In this document: positions 42,413 through 50,892 of the stretch, in pieces
How the letters are laid out: each line of letters starts with the position of its first letter
How positions within the stretch are numbered: the stretch's first letter is position 1
Assembly (NCBI GenBank): GCA_944386545.1
Contig: CALXBK010000002.1
Span: forward strand, 1 to 64,000
Length of the DNA: 64,000 bases
Source of the DNA: an uncultured Ruminiclostridium sp.
Lineage (GTDB): Bacteria > Bacillota > Clostridia > Oscillospirales > Ruminococcaceae
Direction of reading: 5' to 3'
The notes under the pieces: generated by a model
Told to the model about the DNA's origin: nothing
Databases searched by the model: none
Seen by the model: only the letters and a program-made list of their open reading frames with translations
Translations under genes and position numbers: made by a program

Positions 42413-43699
42413 ATGATAAGAATTATTAAGGCAGACGGAAGCGAAAAAGAATTTCTCGCCGCAATGAAAAAGCGCAGCGGAGAGGTGAACGCCGAGGTTG
42501 AAAAGACAGTCCGTGCTATCATTGACGACGTTGCAAACAGAAAGGACGAGGCGGTAAAGGAGTATACTGCAAGGTTTGACTGCCCGAATGCAGAGTATTA
42601 CCGTGTTCCCGACAGCGTAATCAACGATGCTCTTACCGAGGCTGATCCCGAATTTGTAAATTCAATGCTCAATGCGCTTGAAAATATCACCGCATATCAC
42701 GAAAAGCAAAAACAGAATGGCTATATGATGACTGACGCAAGCGGCTGTATCATCGGTCAGAATGTAAGAGGACTTGACAAGGTAGGTCTTTATGTTCCGG
42801 GCGGCACGGCGGCATATCCGTCATCTGTGCTTATGAATGCAGTTCCTGCCAAAATCGCAGGCGTTGGTGAAATTATCATGGTAACACCTCCTCAGAAGGA
42901 CGGCAAGCCCAACAAGGATATACTTGTTGCGGCGGCTCTTTGCGGAGTTGATAAGGTTTTCCTCTGCGGAGGAGCGCAGGCTGTTGCGGCGCTTGCATTC
43001 GGTACGGAGGAAATTCCCAAGGTTTCAAAGATAGTAGGCCCCGGCAACATTTTCGTTACAACCGCAAAGAAGCTGCTTTACGGTACGGTTGACATTGATA
43101 TGATAGCAGGACCGAGCGAAATTCTGATTGTTGCGGACAATACCGCAAAGCCTAAGTACGCCGCCGCAGATCTTATGTCACAGGCAGAGCATGACAGACT
43201 TGCAAGCGCAGTTATGATTACTACCGATGAAGCAGTTGCACAAAAGACAAAGGAAGAAATCGAAAGACAGTGCAGTGAGCTTTGCAGAAAAGAGATTATT
43301 GAGGAATCGCTGAAAAGTTACGGTGCGATTATTGTTTGCGACAGCATGGACAAGGCTTGCGAGCTTGCTAACGAAATTGCTCCCGAGCATCTTGAGGTTC
43401 TGGCGGCAAATCCTCTTGAATACATAGGAAGGCTCGTCAACTGCGGCTCGCTCTTCCTCGGTGAATATGCTCCCGAGCCGCTGGGCGACTATTACGCAGG
43501 ACCTAACCATGTACTGCCCACAAGCGGTACGGCAAGATTTTTCTCACCTCTTTCCGTTGACAGCTTTACAAAGAAGTCAAACTACATTTATTACACAAGT
43601 GATAAGCTGTATACGGCAAGAGAGGACATTGTACGCATTGCCAACCGCGAAGGTCTTACCGCACACGCAAATTCTATCACCGTAAGATTTGACGGTTAA
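42413..43699 (+). CDS. hisD: Histidinol dehydrogenase
   Basis: Zinc enzyme catalysing the last two oxidations, from histidinol to histidine. The 428-residue protein is of standard length and shows VGLYVPGGTAAYPSSVLMNAVPAKIAGV, CGGAQAVAALAFGTE, IAGPSEILIVAD, MSQAEHDRLASA and EHLEVLAANP, with His/Asp/Glu zinc and catalytic ligands. The ATG follows GAAAGGAATT. Confidence 0.97.
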   Translation: MIRIIKADGSEKEFLAAMKKRSGEVNAEVEKTVRAIIDDVANRKDEAVKEYTARFDCPNAEYYRVPDSVINDALTEADPEFVNSMLNALENITAYHEKQKQNGYMMTDASGCIIGQNVRGLDKVGLYVPGGTAAYPSSVLMNAVPAKIAGVGEIIMVTPPQKDGKPNKDILVAAALCGVDKVFLCGGAQAVAALAFGTEEIPKVSKIVGPGNIFVTTAKKLLYGTVDIDMIAGPSEILIVADNTAKPKYAAADLMSQAEHDRLASAVMITTDEAVAQKTKEEIERQCSELCRKEIIEESLKSYGAIIVCDSMDKACELANEIAPEHLEVLAANPLEYIGRLVNCGSLFLGEYAPEPLGDYYAGPNHVLPTSGTARFFSPLSVDSFTKKSNYIYYTSDKLYTAREDIVRIANREGLTAHANSITVRFDG

Positions 43700-43709
43700 G
43701 GAGGATATT

Positions 43710-44771
43710 ATGAGCGAGTCCCTTTGGGAGAGCCGTGTTCGTAAGGTTGAGCCTTATGTGCCCGGCGAACAGCCTCAGCAGGAAAATGTTATCAAGCTGA
43801 ATACAAACGAAAATCCCTTTCCGCCGTCTCCTATGGTAAAAAAGGCAATTGATGAATTTAACGCCGATAATTTTCGTCTTTATCCCGATACAAATGCAAC
43901 AATGCTTGCAAAAGCTCTTGCAAAGAGTTATAATGTAAGTGAAAAGCAGATTTTTATCGGAGTAGGCTCTGACGATGTGCTGTCACAGGCTTTTCTGACC
44001 TTTTTCAATTCAAGCGAGGAGATACTTTTCCCCGATATTACATATTCTTTCTATGATGTCTGGGCGGAGCTTTACGGTATACCCTACCGCACGGTTGCGC
44101 TAAAGGATGATTTTACGGTTAATGCAGAGGATTATCTTTGCAAAAACGGCGGCATAGTACTTGCAAACCCCAACGCCCCGACAGGCGTGCTTGAAAGCCT
44201 TGAAACGGTTGAAAAAATCGTTGCGGGCAATTCCGCCTCGGTTGTAATTATCGACGAGGCGTATATTGATTTCGGCGCAAAGAGCTGTCTGCCGCTTATA
44301 GAAAAATACGATAATCTCCTTGTTGTGCAGACCTTTTCAAAATCCCGTTCAATGGCGGGAATGAGAATAGGCTTTGCAATAGGCAGTGAAAAGCTGATAA
44401 AGTATTTTAATGATGTCAAATTTTCGATAAATTCCTACACTATGAATATGATTTCCGTTATTGCGGGAACGGCGGCGGTAAACGATGAGGAATATTTTAT
44501 AAAAACCACCTCGGAAATTATCGCTGTAAGAGAATACAGCAAAAAGCGTCTTTCCGAGCTTGGATTTATCTTTACCGATTCCATGACCAACTTTATCTTT
44601 GCACAGCATAAGAGCGTTCCCGCAAAGGAGATATTCAACAAGCTGAAAAACAGAGGTATCTACGTAAGATACTGGGACAAGCCGAGAATTGACAACAGGC
44701 TCAGAATTACAATCGGCACAAGAGAAAACATGGATAAGGTATTTGATGTACTTAAAGAAATTCTGAAATAA
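43710..44771 (+). CDS. hisC: Histidinol-phosphate aminotransferase
   Basis: PLP-dependent enzyme converting imidazole acetol phosphate to histidinol phosphate. I start at ATG 43710 behind AAGGAGGATATT, which gives 353 residues. Family signatures include LNTNENPFPPSP, a VVIIDEAYIDFG strand holding the PLP Asp, and the Schiff-base Lys in TFSKSRSMAGMRIGFAIG. It lies 10 nt after hisD. Confidence 0.96.
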   Translation: MSESLWESRVRKVEPYVPGEQPQQENVIKLNTNENPFPPSPMVKKAIDEFNADNFRLYPDTNATMLAKALAKSYNVSEKQIFIGVGSDDVLSQAFLTFFNSSEEILFPDITYSFYDVWAELYGIPYRTVALKDDFTVNAEDYLCKNGGIVLANPNAPTGVLESLETVEKIVAGNSASVVIIDEAYIDFGAKSCLPLIEKYDNLLVVQTFSKSRSMAGMRIGFAIGSEKLIKYFNDVKFSINSYTMNMISVIAGTAAVNDEEYFIKTTSEIIAVREYSKKRLSELGFIFTDSMTNFIFAQHKSVPAKEIFNKLKNRGIYVRYWDKPRIDNRLRITIGTRENMDKVFDVLKEILK

Positions 44772-44789
44772 ACAGCAGAGGTAAAAAAT

Positions 44790-45365
44790 ATGAGCAAGGT
44801 TGAAAGAAAAACAAGAGAAACCGATATAAAGGCGGAGCTTGAAATCTACGGAAAATCTGTTGCCGAGATAGACACCGGCATAGGATTTTTCGACCACATG
44901 CTGACTGCGCTTGCGGTACACGGAGGCTTTGACTTGAAGCTTTCCTGCAATGGAGATTTAAGCGTGGACGGTCACCACACGGTAGAGGACTGCGGAATTG
45001 TTCTCGGTAAGGCGCTTGCCGAACAGCTCGGTGACAAAAGCGGGATTGTCCGTTTTGCAAGCGCATACATTCCAATGGACGAAGCTCTTTCATTCTGTGC
45101 AGTAGATATAAGCGGCAGACCGTTTCTCGTTTTTGACGCAGAATTTTCCGACGACAAAACGGGCGCATTTGATAACTGCCTTACCGAAGAGTTTTTCAGA
45201 GCCTTTGCCTATAATGCGGGTATAACTCTGCACATAAAGAACGTTTACGGCAAAAACGACCACCACAAGCTTGAATCCATATTCAAGGCGGTTGCCTATG
45301 CCCTTAAAAATGCCGTAAAGCGCAACGAAAGCGGCGAGGTTGTTTCTACCAAGGGAACACTCTGA
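44790..45365 (+). CDS. hisB: Imidazoleglycerol-phosphate dehydratase
   Basis: Manganese enzyme removing water from imidazole glycerol phosphate. The 191-residue monofunctional form has no phosphatase domain, so histidinol phosphatase must be encoded elsewhere; no candidate is in this operon. Signatures are GIGFFDHMLTALAVHGGFDL, DGHHTVEDCGIVLG and KNDHHKLESIFKAVAYALK. The ATG follows AGAGGT. Confidence 0.97.
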   Translation: MSKVERKTRETDIKAELEIYGKSVAEIDTGIGFFDHMLTALAVHGGFDLKLSCNGDLSVDGHHTVEDCGIVLGKALAEQLGDKSGIVRFASAYIPMDEALSFCAVDISGRPFLVFDAEFSDDKTGAFDNCLTEEFFRAFAYNAGITLHIKNVYGKNDHHKLESIFKAVAYALKNAVKRNESGEVVSTKGTL

Positions 45366-45404
45366 GAGAGTTAAACAAGGACAGACGGAAGGAACTGAAT
45401 TAAG

Positions 45405-46004
45405 TTGATAACCATAATTGACTATGGCGCAGGAAATTTATTCAGCGTTCAAAACGCTCTTAATTTTCTCGGCTATGAAAACAGAATTTCGGGAAAAGCA
45501 GAGGATATAATTTCTGCGGATAAGCTAATTCTCCCGGGAGTAGGCGCGTTTCCCGACGCTATGAAAATGCTTGACGATGTGGGACTTACCGACGTTATAA
45601 AAAGCGAGGCGCAAAAAAAACCGCTTATGGGCATTTGCCTCGGTATGCAGATGCTCTTTGACAAGAGCTATGAATTCGGGGAAACAAGCGGACTTTCGCT
45701 TATTCCCGGTACGGTTGAGCTTATGCACCCCGCAGATGACCTTGTCATACCGCATATCGGCTGGAATGCGCTTGAAAAAAACGTACCCTGCCGATTGCTC
45801 GACAAAACCAAAAACGGTGAATATGTCTACTTCGTTCATTCCTTTGCCGCCTGCACCGACAGCAGGTATGTTGCGGCTTACTGCGATTACGGAATGAAAG
45901 TGCCTGCACTCGTATTCAGGGGCAATGTTTACGGCTGTCAGTTTCACCCCGAAAAAAGCGGCAGTACGGGACTGAATATATTAAAAACCTTTGCTTCTCT
46001 TTAA
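45405..46004 (+). CDS. hisH: Imidazole glycerol phosphate synthase subunit HisH
   Basis: Class I glutaminase subunit feeding ammonia to HisF. The 199-residue protein has IDYGAGNLFSVQNALN, LPGVGAFPDAM, the nucleophile Cys in MGICLGMQMLFDKSYE, FVHSFAA, and the His/Glu pair in GCQFHPEKSG. The start is TTG at 45405, preceded by GGAAGGAAC. HisF is encoded two genes downstream. Confidence 0.97.
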   Translation: MITIIDYGAGNLFSVQNALNFLGYENRISGKAEDIISADKLILPGVGAFPDAMKMLDDVGLTDVIKSEAQKKPLMGICLGMQMLFDKSYEFGETSGLSLIPGTVELMHPADDLVIPHIGWNALEKNVPCRLLDKTKNGEYVYFVHSFAACTDSRYVAAYCDYGMKVPALVFRGNVYGCQFHPEKSGSTGLNILKTFASL

Positions 46005-46039
46005 AGAAGCGATAAATTCAGAAAGGAACGGTATACGGT

Positions 46040-46249
46040 ATGGAGAAAAGAGTTTGTTCGTGCGGCTGCGAGATGGTTGAAGGCTTTTTCTCGCAGGGAA
46101 TACTTCCGCTTCAGCCGCAGATTTCCGTCAATGACGGTATTAACTGCTCGGTAAGCATTGTAAATACCTATGTCTGCACCTCCTGCGGTAAAATTGAATT
46201 TTACACTGACGCTTCATATCTTACTTCCGGAAAGGATAACGCTAAGTAA
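46040..46249 (+). CDS. Zinc-ribbon-like small protein inside the his operon
   Basis: A 69-residue protein with two Cys pairs spaced like a zinc ribbon: CSCGC near residue 7 and CTSCG near residue 46. It has no membrane segment. GAAAGGAACGG precedes the ATG, and its stop overlaps the hisA start as TAATG, so it is translated with the pathway genes. I know of no named His-pathway protein of this type. It may be a regulator or assembly factor, or simply be carried along; the tight overlap favours a real gene. Confidence 0.85.
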   Translation: MEKRVCSCGCEMVEGFFSQGILPLQPQISVNDGINCSVSIVNTYVCTSCGKIEFYTDASYLTSGKDNAK

Positions 46250-46965
46250 TGCTGATTTTACCTGCAATAGATATAAAGGACGGCTGTTGTGTGCGTCTTG
46301 TAAAGGGCGATTACGGCACGGCTCACAAGGTTGCCGAAAGCTATATGGATACCGCAAGGGCCTTTGAAGCGGCTGGCGCTGAGTGGATACACATGGTGGA
46401 TCTTGACGGTGCAAAGGACGCTTCTACCGCAAACAAGGATATTTTTACCGATGTCGCAAGGAATACCGGCTTAAAGGTAGAGGTCGGGGGCGGAATACGC
46501 TCGCTTGATACTGTTGAAATGTATCTTTCAAGCGGTATTTCAAGAGTAATTATCGGCTCTGCGGCGGTAAAGAACCCTGAGCTTGTAAAGCAGGCGGTAA
46601 AGGAATACAAGAACAAAATTGCTGTCGGAATTGACGCAGAGGACGGTTATGTTGCGATCGAGGGCTGGCTTGAGCAGTCAACCGTTTATTTCACCGACCT
46701 TGCAAAGCAAATGGAAGCTGTCGGCGTAAAGTATATAATCTTCACCGATATTTCCAAGGACGGCACGCTGTCCGGCGTAAACCTCAGCCAGCTTGACGAG
46801 ATAAACAAATCCTGCTCCTGCAATATCATTGCAAGTGGGGGAGTACATACAATAAATGATATAACTGCCTGCAAAAAGCTCGGCTTGTTCGGCGCTATCT
46901 GCGGCAAGTCGCTTTACAGCGGTACACTTGATTTAAAGCAGGCAATTATCGAAGCGAAGGATTAA
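46249..46965 (+). CDS. hisA: Phosphoribosylformimino-5-aminoimidazole carboxamide ribotide isomerase
   Basis: (Beta-alpha)8-barrel isomerase for the Amadori rearrangement of ProFAR. The 238-residue protein shows ILPAIDIKDGCCVRLVKGDYG with the catalytic Asp, HMVDLDGAKD, VEVGGGIRS (phosphate loop), VIIGSAAVKNP and FTDISKDGTLSG. Its first base is the last base of the preceding stop codon. It is homologous to hisF just after it. Confidence 0.97.
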   Translation: MLILPAIDIKDGCCVRLVKGDYGTAHKVAESYMDTARAFEAAGAEWIHMVDLDGAKDASTANKDIFTDVARNTGLKVEVGGGIRSLDTVEMYLSSGISRVIIGSAAVKNPELVKQAVKEYKNKIAVGIDAEDGYVAIEGWLEQSTVYFTDLAKQMEAVGVKYIIFTDISKDGTLSGVNLSQLDEINKSCSCNIIASGGVHTINDITACKKLGLFGAICGKSLYSGTLDLKQAIIEAKD

Positions 46966-46974
46966 GGAGAAGCT

Positions 46975-47736
46975 ATGCTCGCAAAAAGAATAATACCCTG
47001 TCTTGATGTTCGTGACGGCAAGGTGGTAAAGGGTATAAATTTCGTAGGAATAAAGGAAGTCGGAGATCCTGTCGAATGTGCCGAAGAGTACAATAGACAG
47101 GGTGCAGATGAAATTTGCTTTCTTGATATAACCGCAACCCACGAGGGCAGGGGAACAATGGTAGATGTTGTTCGCCGCACCGCACAGCGCGTATTTGTTC
47201 CGCTTACTGTCGGCGGTGGAATATCCTCGGTTGATGATTTCAGAGAACTGCTAAGAAGCGGCGCAGACAAGGTTTCGGTAAACTCTGCGGCGGTACGAAA
47301 CCCCTCTCTTATAAAAGAGGCGGCGGAAATTTTTGGCAGTCAGTGCGTGGTTGTCGCAATTGACGCAAGGAAAAAGGGCAATTCCTGGACCGTTGTAGTA
47401 AACGGTGGGAGAATTGACATGAATCTTGACGCCATCGAATGGGCTAAAAAGGCGGAGGAGCTGGGTGCAGGCGAAATTCTGCTTACCTCAATGGATACCG
47501 ACGGTATGAAAACAGGCTTTGATATTGAGCTTCTCAATGCCGTCTGCGATGTGGTGAAAATCCCTGTTATCGCAAGCGGCGGCTGTGGTACGCTTGAGCA
47601 TTTTTCCGATGTGTTCAGGCAGACAAAAGCCTCTGCGGCTCTTGCTGCGTCGCTTTTCCATTATAAAGAGCTTACTGTATCACAGGTTAAGGCTCATCTT
47701 AAAGAGAACAATATCCCCGTAAGAAATTTTGAGTAA
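46975..47736 (+). CDS. hisF: Imidazole glycerol phosphate synthase subunit HisF
   Basis: Barrel cyclase subunit that uses HisH-derived ammonia to make imidazole glycerol phosphate and AICAR. The 253-residue protein has [19 protein letters not shown] (catalytic Asp), [59 protein letters not shown] (second Asp) and [21 protein letters not shown] precedes the ATG. Confidence 0.98.
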   Translation: MLAKRIIPCLDVRDGKVVKGINFVGIKEVGDPVECAEEYNRQGADEICFLDITATHEGRGTMVDVVRRTAQRVFVPLTVGGGISSVDDFRELLRSGADKVSVNSAAVRNPSLIKEAAEIFGSQCVVVAIDARKKGNSWTVVVNGGRIDMNLDAIEWAKKAEELGAGEILLTSMDTDGMKTGFDIELLNAVCDVVKIPVIASGGCGTLEHFSDVFRQTKASAALAASLFHYKELTVSQVKAHLKENNIPVRNFE

Positions 47737-47748
47737 AGGAATGTACAG

Positions 47749-48075
47749 ATGGATTTAGATATCTATTTCAAAAAATCCGAGCTTATCCCTGCCGTAGTCA
47801 CCGATGCAGATACGGGAGATGTGCTTATGCTCGCTTATATGAACAGGGAAAGCCTTCAGAAAACGCTTGAATCGGGCTATACCTGGTTCTGGAGCAGATC
47901 AAGGCAGGAGCTTTGGAATAAAGGCGCTACATCGGGAAATCTGCAAAAGGTTGTGGATATTCATTCCGATTGCGACGACGATACCTTGCTTGTAAAGGTA
48001 AAACCCGCAGGTCCTGCCTGTCACACAGGTAATTATACCTGCTTTTTCAAAAAGATTTATACAAACGAAAACTAA
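47749..48075 (+). CDS. hisI: Phosphoribosyl-AMP cyclohydrolase
   Basis: Zinc/magnesium hydrolase opening the adenine ring of PR-AMP. The 108-residue monofunctional protein shows [63 protein letters not shown] with the metal Asp residues and Cys ligands. hisE is a separate gene 13 nt on rather than fused. Confidence 0.97.
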   Translation: MDLDIYFKKSELIPAVVTDADTGDVLMLAYMNRESLQKTLESGYTWFWSRSRQELWNKGATSGNLQKVVDIHSDCDDDTLLVKVKPAGPACHTGNYTCFFKKIYTNEN

Positions 48076-48088
48076 CAAGAGGTGCAAG

Positions 48089-48427
48089 ATGACAGTTTAC
48101 GAAGAAATTTTTGAAGTAATCAAGGCAAGAAAAAAGCAGTACGACGAGGGTAACGCTCCCGAAAAATCCTACACCTGCTATCTTTTCGACAAGGGCGTGG
48201 ATAAAATCTGCAAGAAGGTCGGAGAGGAAGCCGCTGAAACTATTATAGCCGCAAAGAACGCCGACAACGACGAGCTTAAAAACGAAATCAACGATTTACT
48301 TTATCATATCATGGTGCTTTGCGCCGACAGAGGGCTTGAATGGTCTGAGGTCGAAACCGTGCTAAGCGAGCGTAACGAGAAAATCGGCAATTTAAAGCAG
48401 TTCCACACAACTGACAAATTATCATAA
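48089..48427 (+). CDS. hisE: Phosphoribosyl-ATP pyrophosphatase
   Basis: MazG-like all-alpha pyrophosphohydrolase acting on PR-ATP, the second step of the pathway. The 112-residue protein has SYTCYLFDKGVDKICKKVGEEAAETIIAAKN with the metal-binding Glu residues, and NEINDLLYHIMVLCADRGL. AAGAGGTGC precedes the ATG. It closes the his genes, but the transcript appears to run on into the GH5 gene 11 nt later. Confidence 0.96.
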   Translation: MTVYEEIFEVIKARKKQYDEGNAPEKSYTCYLFDKGVDKICKKVGEEAAETIIAAKNADNDELKNEINDLLYHIMVLCADRGLEWSEVETVLSERNEKIGNLKQFHTTDKLS

Positions 48428-48438
48428 AGGAGAATACC

Positions 48439-49698
48439 TTGAAAATGCTTAAAAGAATACTCTGCGCGGTTTTATCTGCGGCAATGCTTTGCTCCTGCTT
48501 ATTTATTTCGGGCTGTTCACAGCAGACCGCAGGCAGCAACACCGACAGTTCCTCTCAAAGTAATACCGAACAACAGACAATGCGCGATATAAGCTCTATG
48601 GAGCTTGTCAAGGAAATGAAAATCGGCTGGAGTCTGGGCAATACCTTGGACGCAGGCGGTAAGGGAAGCAAGGGCTCATCACCCACCGCTATCGAAACCT
48701 CGTGGGGCAATCCCGTTACCACTAAGGAAATGATAGACGAGATAAAAAAGTCGGGCTTTAATGTTCTGAGAATTCCCGTAACCTGGGACTGGAGCACGGG
48801 CGACGCTCCCGATTACACTATCAGCGAGGAATGGTTTGCAAGAGTAAAAGAGGTTGTTGATTACGGCATAGATAACGATATGTTTGTAATTCTCAACATC
48901 CATCATGAAACCTGGCATTATCCGACTGCCGACAATTACGAGGCGGCAAGCGTCCGTCTTAAAAAGGTCTGGACGCAGATAGGCACATATTTTGCCGGGT
49001 ACAATGAACAGCTAATATTCGAGGGATTAAACGAGCCCCGTGTAATCGGTTCATCCGAAGAATGGAACGGCGGCAGTGAGGCAACAAGAGAAGTTGTAAG
49101 CAAGTTGAATTTTGATTTTATAGAAACGATAAGAGGGCTTGGCGGAAACAATGCTTTAAGACATCTCATGATACCCGGCTATGCGGCTTCATCTTCAAGA
49201 GTAGCTCTTGAGGATATTAAAGTACCCGAAAATGACAATAAAATTATCATCTCGGTACACGCCTATATTCCTTACAGCTTCGCCTTATCCGATCAGATGT
49301 CATCAAATAAATGGGTTGCAAGCAAAGATCAGTTCTTGACCGACATTGACAATCTTTCAAGCGATCTTAAAGAGCTGTTTATCGACAAGGGTATACCTGT
49401 AATAATAGGCGAATTTGGTGCAAGAAGCAAAGACAATGAAAATTTCCGCGCACACTGGGCTAAATATTATGTCACGAAGATGAAATCGGTAGGCATACCC
49501 TGCGTATGGTGGGATAACGGCGCATTCTACGGCTCAGGTGAGCTGTTCGGTCTGTTTGACAGAAGAACGCTTGAATGGCGTTTCCCCGATGTTAAGGACG
49601 CGCTTATTTCCGCCGCAAACGGCGAATATACCATTGACGATATTATCGCCGAGGGCGAAGCTATTCTTGATGAAATCAGAAATCAGAGTAAATCATAA
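48439..49698 (+). CDS. Lipoprotein endoglucanase, GH5 (subfamily 4-like)
   Basis: Secreted, lipid-anchored beta-1,4-glucanase. The 419-residue precursor has a signal peptide ending at the lipobox ISGC, a Ser/Gln/Thr linker, then a GH5 catalytic barrel: MKIGWSLGNTLDA and TSWGNPVTT (typical of subfamily 4), IPVTWDW, ILNIHHE, FEGLNEPR with the acid/base at Glu199, and VIIGEFGA with the nucleophile at Glu325. Subfamily 4 members attack cellulose, xyloglucan or mixed-linkage glucan, so the substrate is open. The TTG start at 48439 has the best spacing from AAAGGAG; the ATG at 48445 is the alternative. It lies 11 nt after hisE, an unusual partner for a biosynthetic operon. Confidence 0.92.
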   Translation: MKMLKRILCAVLSAAMLCSCLFISGCSQQTAGSNTDSSSQSNTEQQTMRDISSMELVKEMKIGWSLGNTLDAGGKGSKGSSPTAIETSWGNPVTTKEMIDEIKKSGFNVLRIPVTWDWSTGDAPDYTISEEWFARVKEVVDYGIDNDMFVILNIHHETWHYPTADNYEAASVRLKKVWTQIGTYFAGYNEQLIFEGLNEPRVIGSSEEWNGGSEATREVVSKLNFDFIETIRGLGGNNALRHLMIPGYAASSSRVALEDIKVPENDNKIIISVHAYIPYSFALSDQMSSNKWVASKDQFLTDIDNLSSDLKELFIDKGIPVIIGEFGARSKDNENFRAHWAKYYVTKMKSVGIPCVWWDNGAFYGSGELFGLFDRRTLEWRFPDVKDALISAANGEYTIDDIIAEGEAILDEIRNQSKS

Positions 49699-49710
49699 GG
49701 AAGTGTAATT

Positions 49711-49944
49711 TTGACGGTTATTACGGTTGATCTTCACAATATGACTAAATTTGAAGCACGCAACAAGCTCGTATCCGTGATACGCACAGCGCCGCAGGGC
49801 AGTGTTGAGCTGAGAGTTATTCACGGATGTAATAACGGAAATATTCTTCAGCAAATGGTACGCAACGAGCTGAAATCACCGAGAATAGATTACATTCAGG
49901 GCGTTATCGGCAACGACGGACAAACGCTTGTATTTCTGAAATAA
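49711..49944 (+). CDS. Stand-alone Smr-domain protein, 77 aa
   Basis: A minimal Smr (MutS2 C-terminal-like) domain: VDLHNMTKFEARNKL at the start (the conserved DLH signature) and LRVIHGCNNGNILQQMVR, in place of the canonical HGxGxG. Such domains act as nicking endonucleases or RNA-cleaving modules on collided ribosomes; with the altered glycine motif, activity is uncertain. The start is TTG at 49711 after AAGGAAG. It ends the his-GH5 transcript, and a terminator follows. Confidence 0.82.
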   Translation: MTVITVDLHNMTKFEARNKLVSVIRTAPQGSVELRVIHGCNNGNILQQMVRNELKSPRIDYIQGVIGNDGQTLVFLK

Positions 49945-49987
49945 CAATAAAGACCGCACGGATAAAAAATTCCGTGCGGTTATTGTT
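49943..49987. terminator. Bidirectional terminator between smr-like gene and sigG
   Basis: Stem ACCGCACGGA / TCCGTGCGGT (49953-49962 and 49971-49980), extended by AACAATAA / TTATTGTT outside it. The core is the same as in the terminator at 14866-14895. Confidence 0.88.
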
Positions 49988-50756
49988 AAAGCTGTTTTTT
50001 AATTTTTCCGAGCGCGCCCTTTTCAAGCCTTGAAACCTGTGCCTGACTTATACCGATCTCCTTTGCCACCTCGACCTGAGTTTTACCCTTGAAAAATCTG
50101 AGATTGAGAATGTGCTTTTCTCTGTCCTCTAATTTTTTTATCGCTTCCTTGAGAGCAATTTCGTCAAGCCAGTTTCTGTCGTCGTTTTTATCGCCTATCT
50201 GGTCGAGCATATAAATTGTATCTCCCGATTCCGAAAAAACAGGCTCGTAAAGGGAAATCGGATCGCTTACCGCCTCCAGTGCAAGCACAACGTCCTCACG
50301 TCTTGCGTCAATTTCCTTTGCTATTTGCTCTATGGTAGGCTCCTTTGAATGTTCGTTTGTCAGCTTTTCTCTTGCCTGCATTGCTTTGTAGGCGAGATCT
50401 CTCATCGAACGGCTTACTCTAATTGAGCCGCTGTCCCTTAAATACCGCCGAAGCTCTCCTATAATCATCGGAACGGCATAGGTCGAAAATCTGACATTAT
50501 ACTCCGGACTGAAATTATCTATCGCCTTCATTAATCCGATACATCCGACCTGAAATAAATCGTCAGGATTTTCTCCTCTGCCCGAAAACCGCTGAATTAC
50601 GCTCAGCACAAGCCTTAAATTTCCGTTAATCAGTTTTTCTCTCGCTGTTTTGTCTCCGTTTTTCATAAGAGCTATAAGCTCCATTTTTTCGCTTTCCTTA
50701 AGCACCTTCAGCTTTGAAGTATTAACGCCGCTTATTTCTACTTTGTTGTAATACAA
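49986..50756 (-). CDS. sigG: Sporulation sigma factor SigG
   Basis: Late forespore-specific RNA polymerase sigma factor. The 256-residue protein begins NKVEISGVNTSKLKVL, the SigG-specific N-terminus, followed by region 2 (NGNLRLVLSVIQRFSGRGE, DDLFQVGCIGLMKAIDNFSP, VRFSTYAVPMIIGELRRYLRD), region 3 and region 4 (LNLRFFKGKTQVEVAKEIGISQAQVSRLEK). SigF is excluded mainly by the N-terminus. It starts at TTG (50754-50756), inside the T run that follows a hairpin covering its GGTGA ribosome-binding site. The sigE/spoIIGA genes usually upstream are absent here. Confidence 0.93.
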   Translation of the reverse strand: MYYNKVEISGVNTSKLKVLKESEKMELIALMKNGDKTAREKLINGNLRLVLSVIQRFSGRGENPDDLFQVGCIGLMKAIDNFSPEYNVRFSTYAVPMIIGELRRYLRDSGSIRVSRSMRDLAYKAMQAREKLTNEHSKEPTIEQIAKEIDARREDVVLALEAVSDPISLYEPVFSESGDTIYMLDQIGDKNDDRNWLDEIALKEAIKKLEDREKHILNLRFFKGKTQVEVAKEIGISQAQVSRLEKGALGKIKKQL

Positions 50757-50802
50757 AAAATCACCGCCATACCGAATAATGTAATTAAAGTATGGTCGGC
50801 GG
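50755..50802 (-). promoter_or_regulatory. Hairpin with T run over the sigG ribosome-binding site
   Basis: On the minus strand the arms CCG-A-CCATAC and GTATGGCGG form a 9-bp stem with one bulge (50764-50799). It is followed by TGATTTTTTG, where TTG is the sigG start. The ribosome-binding GGTGA begins in the 3' arm, so the structure can act as a terminator or hide the site. I recall that Bacillus subtilis sigG also has an inhibitory leader hairpin. Confidence 0.6.
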
Positions 50803-50821
50803 CAGGCTGAAATATACTTTA

Positions 50822-50856
50822 CGGCAACCGGACAAAATAACTTTATCCGATTGCCG
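50822..50856 (-). terminator. Terminator after the NrdD-like gene
   Basis: Arms CGGCAACCGGA / TCCGATTGCCG (one internal mismatch), with TAAAGTATATTT following on the minus strand. Confidence 0.6.
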
Positions 50857-50892
50857 CAACATTTATTTTATATGGAAAACAGACTTGTGTAA

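Noticed and set aside
49986..50756. SigF rather than SigG
   Set aside because: The N-terminal NKVEISGVNTSKLKVL is specific for SigG, and no spoIIAA/spoIIAB genes are adjacent.
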